DNA of 64,000 bases from Elmis aenea (lineage: Eukaryota > Arthropoda > Insecta > Coleoptera > Elmidae): the NCBI GenBank assembly GCA_947652605.1, contig OX393576.1, positions 64,952,966-65,016,965 on the forward strand, written 5' to 3'. The position numbers and the translations under genes are program-made. Below are positions 1-12,900 of this stretch, piece after piece. The notes beneath the pieces were generated by a model that did not search any database, had not been told where the DNA came from, and was given only the letters and a program-made list of their open reading frames with translations. Positions within the stretch are counted from its first letter, which is position 1. Every line of letters begins with the position of its first letter.

Positions 1-881
1 ATGGAGAAAAGTAATAGATAACGAAATCGAATTTACCAAATTTCGATTGTGTGCCTTGGGCGGCGCATAGAAAGTTGTTAAATTTTTTTAAAACTGGTGG
101 CGCCGTTATTTCACAATATAATTTTAATATTTGCAGCTTAAAAATACACGATACATTATATCATTTTAATCCATTATCTCTCTAATTGACCCAAGAATTA
201 TTAGAGTTTTAATTTGTTTTATAATTTCTTTTTTGTGCGCCTTTACAATGCCGAGAGTAAATGTATTGGATTGGGTTTTAGCATTGACATCAATTTATAA
301 TAATTCAGCCTAAAAAAGTACTTGATTTGTAATAACCTGTGTTTATAGAAAGGAATTTTTCAGAATAAACGATATAAATTTACATACGATTTGATTTGAA
401 TTTGGCTCTAACTAAGTGATTAGCACACGTTTAAGGCGCGAGAAAAATCTTCTATTTGAATCGGTAATAATATTATTGTGTAGTATATAAAACAGTTTAT
501 TTTAGCTTAGTAATGTCATAAAAAAATCCGCAAAGAATTTCGTTTATTTTCATTTCCTTGTTTAAATATAGCTGAATTATATTATCTTTAATTATTTCAA
601 AGTTTTTTGTGAATGTTTCCTTATTTAAACTGTGTTTGAATATCAAATACAATTTTTTGTTTCATTACATTAGTGACCCAATTAATAATCCAAGGCATTA
701 AGTATATTTTTTTAAATTTATCGTCGTTTTAGTTCTTTGATATTTTGCAGGAATTGTCGCTTATTAGAAAATCGTTCGTTAATGTTCTGATTTCTCGCCA
801 TTTTCAGAATTTTTGACAACAGAAGAAAGGTCGACTAGCAGTGGCTAGTGGCTGCTGCCTTGATGTTGGAATTCTTTAAAA
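1..881. other. AT-rich upstream region of the NimA-like gene
   Basis: I see no coding sequence, RNA gene or recognisable repeat here. A pyrimidine-rich stretch ending in TTTTCAG at 801-807 could be a splice acceptor joining a distant 5' UTR exon to the exon carrying the start codon at 882. This is inference only; no TATA-type promoter stands out. Confidence 0.4.
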
Positions 882-973
882 ATGAAATGGATAGGAGTTC
901 TGCTAATTTTTTTGATAGTAGAATACACACACCAATTATTGACTGGCGATAACATATGTCCAGAAGAAGAAAG
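882..973 (+). CDS. NimA: NimA-like exon 1: signal peptide and start of EMI
   Basis: The ATG at 882 opens a hydrophobic leader and ends in the EMI opening NICPEEE, with donor GTACAT at 974 in phase 2. An earlier ATG at 862 is out of frame with the leader. The next exon lies 7.5 kb downstream. Confidence 0.8.
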
Positions 974-3900
974 GTACATATTTGATTAATATATTAATAA
1001 ACATTACTTAAGAGTAAAGTTTGATGAAAAAAAAGGCGCGATGTGCAACGTGAAAATTTTGGTCCTTCGATTATTATCCTTGCCGTTTAAAGTTTACATA
1101 CAAACGAATTTTTTTCCGCTCAAGAGAATAAAGCAGTTTAAATAAGCTGTATACCGGGTGTAACTGAAATCAGGCTCACCATCTTTTATTTTCTTTAGTT
1201 TTGATTTTAGACAAACGAAATTTTAAGCATGTAATATGCGCAAAAATCCGGATTTTCTGAACATATGTGCACTATTGTTTCACTTCCGGTTTCGCAGGAA
1301 ATTACCCTAACTTTGTTATTTCAAATGGAACAGAAAATCCGGTTTTTTGCACACCACATGTTTAAAATTTCGTTTGTCTAAAATTAAAACTAAAGCCTGA
1401 TTTGGGTTACACCCGGTGTAATTTTTGTTTTTTTTTTAAGTGGGGTGGGGCTAACTTCACGGACCTCATAAATAATTAAGCTAAAAGTTGAACAGCGTTT
1501 TATTGCAGTCGTATAGTTTGTAAATTGGTTTCACTGTGTAGTTTCTCCTAGTAATACATGTCATGACTGACGATGGACTAATTCAACAAAGTTATTTAAA
1601 CAATGTACAACTGGCAGTTTTTGCTACAATTTCAATCATTTATACATAAGAACCGCTGAAGTATGTTCCAGAATCATTTGTGTATTAGAAGCACGTACGT
1701 AATTATGTTAATGCGTGCGATGTAACTACTGCAAATAAGTTGTAATAGGCACAGGATGTCGGTCATTACGTGCAGGTGGAGTTGAGGGGAACCGGAAGAA
1801 AACAAGAGCTGATCTGATCCAAGAATACCAGAGTGGTTATTGCACAGAGAACGCATATACAATCAAAGTAAAAGTTTAGATATTTATTTGCTCTTACGTG
1901 GATTACGCGTTTGCTTGCTGTAAGGAATTTATTTTGTAATTCGTTTGATAAATGTTTTTATTTAAGTAACTAATTGGGCTCTATGCTTTCTATAGCCTAC
2001 GACGATTAATCATTTTAGGAGGTGTTATTAATATTGATTCATTTTATGTATCCGATTGATATTTTCAAAGTTTGGTCTAAATTTTCTAGTCGATACATTT
2101 ATATAACATTGATAAGAAATCTACTTACATAAAGAGCGTGATTTAATTTAATACAATTGTATCTGCTTAGCGTCACTCAATTGCATATTTAGGCTAACCG
2201 GTTTTAATTAAAGCTGGAAAATTCTACCGGGATTTTTTTATAACCGATAAAGGTGCCACTCTATTTTTAATCTAATCAGATCTGTAAAATATATTGCGTT
2301 AGGATTTCATGTGCGCATCAAGTTAAAAAAAAATTATGTGGAAATGTATCTAATGCTCGTTATTGAATGATGTAACTACCGAAAAAACCAAAACCATGAT
2401 CGTTACAATAGAGACCAAAGGGCATAATATCACTTAATTGGGGGTGTGGAAAATTGCTCGAAAACAATTGCTCGAAAACAATTGCTCGAAAGAAAATTGC
2501 TCGAAAACACTTGCTCGAAAAACAATTCCTCGAAAGGAAAATTACTTGAAATAATGAAAAAATATTAAATTTATATAAGGTAAATGTGGGTATAATTGAC
2601 ACCGATGTAGTAGTTGACATGTTAGTTTTTAAATCATTATAAAGACAGTTCGGTTGTTGTTACATCGACACGCTTAGTGCCATCTGGTAATTTTGTACTT
2701 TACTTTTGTTTGTTGATATCCTGACAACACTGAGAACATTCATTTTGACATGACATAATCTTTCTCGTAAAAAGTTGTGAGCATTCAGATAAATCAAATT
2801 TTTCTATTCGATTTAAAGGAGATAAGTAAAGTGGTTGAAGTGATTTTTAATTTCTTGAACACATTAATATAGATAATTGTGTTGTTACATGTTGTTACTG
2901 GTTATTATGTAGTGTTTTAAACTTGCAAGTATTATTTTTGACCATGGTTTTAGTATGTCAACTACTGGTGATCATATCTCTTATGTTTACCAGTAGTTGA
3001 CATGGCTGTCAATTATTGGTGCGTTTAAACTCTTGCTTGGAAAAAGATTTTAACCTAAGTGGAAATGCCTCCCATCAAAGGTAAAATGTTAGCATATCCT
3101 GAAGAAGATATGAAAAATGCTCTAGAGGATGTTCGACTTGGAATGCTTGTAGCTACTGCAGCTAAAAAACCTAGCGTCCAGTGTCTCCTTTACAAATCCA
3201 AAGGAAAAAGCCCCACTGAAAGAAAAATGGGGCCAAAAACAATACTTTCTAGAGGAGAAGAAGAAGACGTAATAGATTGCAAGTTCTAGTAGCGAATCTG
3301 AAGAAGATTGGGTACAGTCGGGTTCTTCGACGATGGACACAAGTTTTGAGTTAACAAATCTCGATGAATGATACCATGATTTTTATGAAGACTCACAAAA
3401 TATTAATAAAGACAGAGAGACATTCGCTAGGAATAATTTTGTAATTATGAAAATTTTCACAAAAACAACTGTTAAATATTTTGTTGGTAACATAATTAAT
3501 GTCATTTCGAAACTACCCACTTCTCAAACAGATAGAAGGAAACGATTGTTCTTTAAGTGCAATTTTCAGCAGTTCAAATTTTTAGGATAGTATTTTAGTA
3601 AAATGTTTATTTACTTAGTATAGTAATTTTATACCAAAGTTATTATAGGAATATGTTTAGTTAACCATTTAAATGTTCAATACTCAATAACTGTAAGAAT
3701 TGTAAACTTTTAATAAGGATTTTTAATTTAAAAAATAATGGTTCTTTGATGTCAACTATACCCACAAAGGATGTCATTTACTGGTACATACCGATTTTAG
3801 CTATGTCAATTACTGGTGAATATTCCTATAAATAATAAAATAATCAGTTTCAAAAATGGTATCACCTTACCAAAATTTTGTGAACACAATGAAGATATTT

Positions 3901-6900
3901 ATAAATACACATTTCTTTTCCATAAACCCAGAGTAGTATATGTCAATTTTTCTGAGTAATATACATTTTTTAACTTGTTCATCTTGTCTAAGTGTCAATT
4001 ACTCCCACATTTACATTAAATACAAAATTATTCAATGTACTAGAAAAGTTGTTTACATTTGTTTACACTTAGAAAAATATATTTAAATTTATTTACAAAT
4101 ACATGTACACTTACTCAATTTGTTGTTAAGATAAATACTATAAATATTTAAAAATATTATATACTACATTATGTTCAATTGTTCATATCTAATATTTATT
4201 TCAACAACAAATAAGAAAGCTTTGTAACATGTACCAACTGAGTTTTAAAAGGTTTTTTTCCGTTTTCACAGCCTACTAAGTTTATCTTTAAAAAAAAAAA
4301 ACTTCGAGCAATTGTTTTCGAGCAATTTTCACCAAACCCTTTAAATGGGCTTAGGTTGGAACAGTTGAAAAGCTTTAAGTATCTAGGAGTGATCATAGAG
4401 AAAATTTGAAGAACGGACAAGGATATACGCAAAACGACAGTAAATGTGGGAAGAATATTTATCAGTTTAAGAACAACATTTTTTGAAAATAGAGAAGTCA
4501 CAAAACGAAAAAAAGTGGAAGTGGTCAAAAAGGTAGTAACTCCAGCACTTTTATACGGAAGTGAAACGTGGACACACAAATAAAACTAGTAGCCGAGTGA
4601 ATGCAGCAGAAATAAAAACCAAAGAAGATAGAATCAGAAACGAAACATACAGAGAACAATTAAAAATAAAATCAGTTGAAACAAAAATACAAGAGAGACA
4701 GCTGGGATGGTTGGGTCACATTTTAGGATGAAACAAGAAAGCTTAACCAGAAAAGCCTATGAATCAAGATCACAGGGAAAAAACAAAAGAGGTAGACCGA
4801 GAAAAACTTGGCAAGACGAAGTTAAAAAAGCAGCAATGTATTATAGAAACATCAAATGGAAGACATAAAAAATCTAGCACAAGACACACAAAAAAACATG
4901 GAAAAAAGTCAGCACAACACAACTCAACAGTCCTACACCTAACAGTAGAAGGACTCATGACTAAATAAATAAAACTACGTTAAGTAAATACATATCAACT
5001 CTGCAACTATTGGGTAAATACCTTTTCCGTTGACTTCCGGTTCTTTACACATTTGACTATTAAATGAGTTACAATAAAAAGTTTCACAACTTGAGATAAG
5101 CATGTTGATAGATATTTTAACTTTTTGGCGTTGCGGTAATGGAACAGAATGTACGCATATTGTGTAAACAGTTACGCAAGAAAAACACACTGAATTAACT
5201 TTGGAGCATTAAAAATTTAAAAAAATAAGTGTTAATTGAAGAAAAACACGAAGAAGTCTTTGTTTAACAAAGTTGATAACACTTGTTTAAGAAGGATCAG
5301 AAATTGTTGCTAGTGATGCGTTAGATCTACCCAAATATAAAAGCAATGAAACTATTCTTTGGTCATTTTACTGAAGCTCAGCTACCATTATGTGCCACTA
5401 TCGAGAATAATTTATTAAGTAAATTGTGGACTTAACCTCCAAACAATTGATCATATTCTGCCTCGTAATATTTACGGCACATTTCTAAAACATTATCCAA
5501 CAGAAAAGCTCTCTCTACTGCTAAATATCTTCCTTGATAAAATGTTTTCGTGAAATGCCTTAGTGGAGAGTGCCATATCTACAATAAATTTGTAAATTAA
5601 GTGTAGAAAGTCAAGCAAACTAAAGTAAAATTTCAATCTTATATAATAAAATTCACTTAAAATGGTTCTGCTCTTCTAACATACGAAATATTAGTCGAGC
5701 TGATATACGTATAATTAGCTATAATTTACTGTAGCATTCTTTTAATGATAAAAAAAAACGTTAAAAACATAACAATATCGCGTGAAATACAATATTACAC
5801 AACATTCTGAAATTACGCGAATTATTTATATCATGCAACTAAAAAAAAGAAAAACTGCAAATCAGAACACCTCGACACCCAACGGCAAAAGAGGAACGGA
5901 TAACTAACTAAATAAACTTATAATAATGATACCAACAAAACATAAAAATCTTGCCAAAAATTATTCAAACTTTACAAGCTACTGATTGAAACAACTTAAT
6001 ATTTCTGCTTCTTTCCCAATTTTGTAGGTATTTTGTGAAACACCCCTTATACATTAACACAAAACTTTAAAAATGCTATTAACCTTCGCTTAATTTACCA
6101 CTTTAGATGTGTGATATGCATCACCTTTCTATTTGATGGACTACAGCAATGATTGTACAAAAATTAATTAATTGCATAATAGGTTGAAATTTATTTTTAA
6201 AAAATTGATTTCTAGATCACAAAATTTCTGGCACTAAAAACAAATTTTACATCAGATGTGCAAATTACATGAGCAGTTCAAATTACAAAGTAAAAGAAAA
6301 CAAATTTTAGATGATTATAAAGTATTCTAGGTTTACAACATTTTAAAATCATGATTGCTTCTGCGCAACCCAATAATTTAATCTTTTCATAAACAGGTTA
6401 TGTGCGAAATATTTCATGCACTATCGACCAGTGTTCATAAATTAATATTAAACTATACTTAATTCTTGTTTATATAGGAAGTTACATGCAAGCATGTAAA
6501 TCATCGTTAATTTCCTTAACAGCCTGCCTGCAATATGTTTTATTATGTCTCAATGTGTTTGCAAATGTTTTAATACATTCATCAAATCCTACCAACTGCT
6601 CAGTGGAAATGTTCATTTAACGATCTTTAAGTTTTAAGTCAGCGATTTTTTAACAATGGTTTTACATTTTTAGTACTACATTCACCAATTGGCACAGATT
6701 TCATTCCTTCGTAAAAAATATAGATTTGCGTTGGAACCAGGGTTGGTCTGATTTAAATCAACTGTTTTGTATTATCAATTTCTCAAAAACTGTATCTTTG
6801 ATAAAAGTTGATGCATGACCTAAAACTAATTTTGCAATGGAAAAAAATCATATGACACTAGATTTTAAGCATTTTAAAAATATTTCCAAAAGTAATGTGC

Positions 6901-9900
6901 CCTTATTTTAAAACTTACAAAAAAATCCATGGGAAAAAATTGTTTAGAAATCAAAAATTTGACGTTAAAATTTCATTTTCGAATTTTATAGTAGTGTCAA
7001 CATTCAAAAAACTTGCAACTACTAGATAAGTTTTTTATTATCGGTTCATCGGAAAATTTTATTCTTGAGGAATTTGGTGCATGGTCTAAAACTCAATAAA
7101 AGTTCATACAACACCAGCTTTTAGCGATTTTAGAACAATTCGCAAGATTAAAGTGCTCTTATTTAAGGAGTTTAAAAAAAATCAAGAGAATACGACAACT
7201 TATTTAATATTATTTTTAAATTGTAAACAACTTTTCTTAAACGTTTTTAAAATAAGGGCACTTTGCTCTTCCGAATATTTCTAAAATCGTTAAAATCTAG
7301 AGTTATATGAATTTATATTGAACTTTTTTTTAACTTAAATAAGGTTTAGATCATGCTTCACTTTTTCTCAAGAACAAAGTTATTTGAGAAGCAATAATAA
7401 AAAACTTTTCCATTTGTTGCAGACTCCTTTGGATGTTAAAATTACTATAAAAATAAGAACTGAAATTTTAACGACAAATTTCACCTTTGGTCGTATTTTT
7501 GAATTCTAAACAATCTTTCTTTGAGAAGTTTACTTTGCAACTCTTAAAATAAGGTCCATTTACTCTTGCGAATATTTCTGAAATTGCTAAAATCTAGTAT
7601 CGTATGAATTTTTATGAATTTTCTTCCATATTAAAATTAGTTTTAGGTTATCCACCAATTTTTATCAAGAATAAAACTTTTTGAGACATTTTTAATAAAA
7701 AAACTTTTTCATTTGGTGTTACTTTTTGAATGGGAGATATAATGTAGTGTGAATAATGAATAAATTAGTTGTAAAAAGGAAGAATAGTCAAGTTTCTTAA
7801 AAAAAAACAAAAATTTGTGATTTTTTTTAATTTTTTTAATTTAAATCAGTAATTTTTAATAAAAATCAACTTTTACCCAACCCTGGTTGGAACATTTGAG
7901 ACCCCCATGCTTAAACGTGCAAAAAAAACTATTTAGTCTCGCACCAATTTTTCCTTGCATAATTTAACGCAAACTGTACATTAAACATATTAGCTAAATT
8001 ATATTGAGCATTAAAAATAAATTAAATTAAATTCGCTTTTTCTTCGAAGTATCGTCGTTATTATAAAGATTACCACGATATTTATTTAATATTACGATTG
8101 CTTAAATTAAAATCGTTTTTATAATACGTTTACGGTAAATCGTTACATAACCGTATATAACGCGTTTAAAAAACTTTCATTGGACTTCAGAGACATGAAT
8201 CTGAAACCTGAAACCAATTCCAGTACAATTTACGTAATGCTGTCGATTGATTGAATGTCTAAATGAGCGACTGCTTCAGTAATAAGTGAAAAGAATATGA
8301 CATCAAGGTGTTACACTTCTGTTCAGCAAACCGTGAAATATAATACGGTTACTGAATGAAAGTAAACACAGCGGAAGAAATTATACATTACTTCCTCTCT
8401 TCACTGCAACTACAATGTGTTAAACGATTTTTTAAGGCTGATTAGTTTTTATTAGTTGGTTAAGGAATTAAAAGTAAAATTACCTGACGCAAATCGTAAT
8501 GGATACTCATAACAACTTTTTGCAGATATATGTTAAATGTTACAACATATATTACCAAAGTTTATAAGACAAGAGAATACCAATGGTGTCTGAATTATCC
8601 TCCAAGATGTTCGTACTATACAACAGAAGAAAGAATTGAACCAGAAATTGTGGTATGTACTCCTTTTAATTTTACTCTTTTACTTACAAGACGAAATTTT
8701 ATTATGTAATTGACTCATACGAAGCATTAAAATACCTATAAAAAAAGTTTTTTAAATGATGACATTTATTTAAAATTTAAATAAACAAAGTTGATGGATG
8801 TTATTACCTACCTTGTTTATTATTTCTTCTTAAAATAAAAATAACTTTAATTAAAAATTTTAATAATACCTTGTAGAAATGCTAGATTAATTTTAAAACT
8901 TATAATTAAAATGGCTTGAAACTGGTCTAGCATTAATACAGGGTGTCCCAGATTACATTTCCAGCATGGGGATCTCGCTTATTATAAGAGATACAGGTTT
9001 GTTTAAATTAGTTGAATTATTTCCAAGTGTGAGAGGAACTGCAATAAGATTTTAAAAGTACAAAATTTCTCGTTGTTCAGATGTTATAGCAAAATATAGT
9101 AAAATGTTGAATTTATTTTTCTCTCATAACTTTTTTGTCTTAATCATTTGAACAGTTTAATTAGTACTTTATAGAGGTACTTTTTAATGGAGAACATAAC
9201 TGTTATTTTAGATTCTTTTATCACTTATAATTTTTGAGATATTATCCCTAATTTCGTTTTTTCTTATGGGCCGCGAAGTTGGCTATGGAATAGTTAAATG
9301 TGCTTTTTTCTCTTTTAATTGAGATACTTAATTAGATGTGTTTTGTTTTTATTTTCACAGATAGCTTGATAAGTGATGGGTAAAATGCGATTAATCTTGA
9401 TTTTGTGACTTATTTATCAAAATAGATATAGCAAGTACAATCTCATTTAAAAGAGAGAAAAAAAGCACATTTAACCATTCCATAGCCAAATTTGCGGCCC
9501 ATAACAATTATAAATTAGGGTTTAAATCTCGAAAATGATAGGTGTTTAAAAAATCTAAAATAAAGGTTACATTCTTCATAAAAAAGTACCATAAGAAGGT
9601 ACAAATAAAATTGTTCTAATGATTAAGACAAAAAAGTTATGAGAGAAAAAATAAATTCGACATTATCATCTTTTTTGCTAAAACATCTGAAGCACGAGGT
9701 ACTTCGTACTTTTAAAAATTGTGGCTCCTCTCACACTTGGGAATAATTCATCTAATTTAAACAAACCTGTATCTCTTATAATAAGCGAGATCCCAATGCT
9801 GGAAATGTAATCTGGGACACCCTGCATAGAAGATCCTTCTTAAAAACTAATTTATATTGATCAGCGAATCATTTAAATGATTCAAGCATTTGTCTTCTAA

Positions 9901-12900
9901 GTTGACACAAACCTATTGTAATCTGAGGGCCTATTAGGAATACACTATAGGTTTTAATTTGGCAAAGCTGCTAAAATTTATGCTAAATCACATTATTAAT
10001 ATAAATCTCCAAAATCTGCAACCATTTTGGTGTTTAGGAAAATTATCTGAAAGTTTGACGATTCTGTATTTGCTTCATGTTTTTATTTATTTAAATTTCT
10101 TATCTTTGTGGTGTGACGTCAGTGTGGAAGCAGTATTTTTAGAATAACGTTAAATATTATTTTAACATATTTGTAGTTTAATTAATAATATAAACAATTT
10201 ATGAGGATTAAACCAACTACATCTTATCTTAATCCACGGCCTATCTACCCTCACGGGTGTAAGGCATTGTAGGGGAGTTGAGTTTTCATTTTTTATTTGT
10301 TGGTGTCTTCCATATCTTCATCCATTCTCTTCTGTTTTGAATCTTATTCCCTACATCCGTTATCTTCTGTTTTGAATCTTATTCCCTACATCCATTATCT
10401 TCTGTTTTGAATCTTATTCCCTACATCCTCCCACTTTATTCCTCTTCTGTCCAATGCTTGTTTTACTCCTTCCTGTCTCTCGTTTTCTTTTTGGTACTTC
10501 TTGCTTCAAACACTTTTTTTGTTAAACTTATGTTGTCAATTCGTTTTACATGTCCGAATGATCGTAGTTTTCCTTGTTCTATTTTATTTCTTATTGGTTT
10601 CACCTTTAAATTTTCTCTGTGTGTTGTATTTCTAATTTTGTCCAATTTGGTTTTGTTTTCTATTTTTCTCAGGAATCGCATCTCGGTTGCTTCCAAAGCC
10701 TTTTTGTTGTGGTAATGTCTCCGAGGCATATGTTAGCATAGGGGTGACCACTTTTTTAAATTTAATATTAGTTCAACCTTTTTTAAAGCAACATTTTATT
10801 CTGGATTTTATAAATTATGAACTAGGTGATTCGGTTTTGTTTTTCAACGTTAACTTTTTGATTTGATATACGAAATATCTAAATATTATAAAATTACAGC
10901 AAATTACATGGCACTAATTTTTATCTTGCCATAACAATATAAAACATATACTATAAAATTACTGAGTGTAATTAAAAGTCACGCAATTAGTCCCTGTTTA
11001 AAATAAATTAGGACATGTTTAATAATTCTTTGAAATTAACTAACGTTAGAAAGTCATTTAGTATTATTACCCACCGATTAATTACATGCGTCATAAATTT
11101 TTGCGTTGCTAAACACCATATACCTGTAAATATTCGTGTATTTACAAGTATAATTGACTCTGGTTTAATGGTTTATTTGTATGTTAGTCCTTGATTGTAT
11201 TATTATGAACGCTTTGGATTCTTCGATTTATTTTTTATTTCAAAATCACTTTGTTATATAATTCTTAGCAGTGTATTTGTTTCGTGTTACCTTGAAGATG
11301 TAAACAACGATAATAAATAATGCGCATTCTAGCGAGTTTTTCGTGTGTGAAACTTCAATGCATACATACAATGTTAAAAAACAATAAAAATTGAATGCAC
11401 ATAGACTTTCTCCAATTCAGTCACTGTTGTCTATTACTATTACGCCCACACGGCGTATATTTTCATTACAGTTCCTGTAATTGTTCCGCTTTAAGTCCGT
11501 CGAACTATTCTTTTAATCTATTTCCGAAGACCATAAATTCGAAAGCCTTATTTAATTATAAGAATATTGTTCATGGCTGCATTTAGGGAGGAATATAATT
11601 GTATGCCGATATGCAAATTAATGCGTTTATAGTTTTGTGAAAGAGAAAGTATAAACAACCTCAACCAGAACGATATAAATAAACAATCATTAAATAAACA
11701 ACAATGAATAATTGATCTTGAACTTGGTCGAAGACTTTTTGTCAGTCACTATAACCCGCTGAAAATTTCTTTCAAAGAAATACCACAAATATCATTGTTA
11801 ACATTCCAAGCACACGAAATATAAAATGATGTATTAGACAATTGACCAAAATATGGAAAATGAGAAAATGAATCAATTTAAATAAATCACCGTGATCCTA
11901 ATTAGTTGACATAATTACATTCATTATCAGCGTTTTAACCTTGAATGAATTGATATGAAAGCGTTAAGGATTTGTGCTAGAAGCGTCATAAATCGCATTT
12001 TTTTTACACAATTGTTATAACACAAATAGTCGAGTGATTATTAAAAAACAAGAGCGGTTCAAATTTAACCGGGATTTTTTTTGCAACGCTTTATTTAAAC
12101 AAAATTCTTACAAAACAACATACACTATTTTTTGACGTACTCTCCTAACTGTACGCGCTCTGGCCATCTTCTTGGAAGCTTCATAATACCTTCTTTATAA
12201 AAGGTTTTAGGTTGCGTGCTTAGCCAGTTTTGCACAAAGTTTTTCACCGCATTATCTTTAAATCTTTTGCCAGCTAGAGCTTCTCTAACGGGTCCAAAGA
12301 GATAAAAGTCGCAAGTCGACAAGTCAGGCCTGTATGGAGGGTGAGGTAGTGTTTCCAAACGCAATTTAGCCAGTGTCTTCCGGGTCAACTGAGCGCTATG
12401 GGGACGGGCGTTATCGTGAAAAATAATCACGCTTCTGATCGATCGGTTTCGCCTTTATGATGAAAAGCGGATTTAACTCGCTCGGATTACAGTTAAGAAT
12501 AATAATTGTCATTAATTGTTCGCCATTATAGCCAAAAATATAAAGTAATTAGAACACGCGACAAACAGATTGCAATTAAACCAGAAGAAATGTAAAGTTA
12601 TGTCTATTGGAGGAAGTCAGCAGAATGCAATCCAAGAAATAACTGCGTCATTGGGAAAAATGAAGCTGGAAGAAGTGGATGAGTTTGTCTATCTGAGTGC
12701 CAAAATAACGAAAAACTCGGAGGAAGATATAGAAATAGAGGCGAGATTACCAAAAGCAAATAAATGTGCTGGAGCCTTGAACCAACTACTAGGGGCGAAA
12801 CAGCTATCTAGATATACTAAATTCCGCCTTTACAAAACAGTATAGCCACCAACAGCACTATATGCCTGCGAAACTTGGATACTGAATAAGAAAACACAGG

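Larger units (their letters stand above)
2444..4340. mobile_element. TTGCTCGAAA-repeat TIR element enclosing a pogo-like insertion
   Basis: The left end (about 2444-2546) holds six or so tandem AATTGCTCGAAAAC units. The right end (about 4297-4340) carries the same units inverted. Together they form the terminal inverted repeats of an element of about 1.9 kb, interrupted by a separate element at 2580-4015. Exact ends and target duplication are unclear. Confidence 0.6.

Noticed and set aside
10407..10715. Hydrophobic 102-codon plus-strand frame
   Set aside because: Antisense of a recognisable LINE polyprotein fragment on the minus strand.
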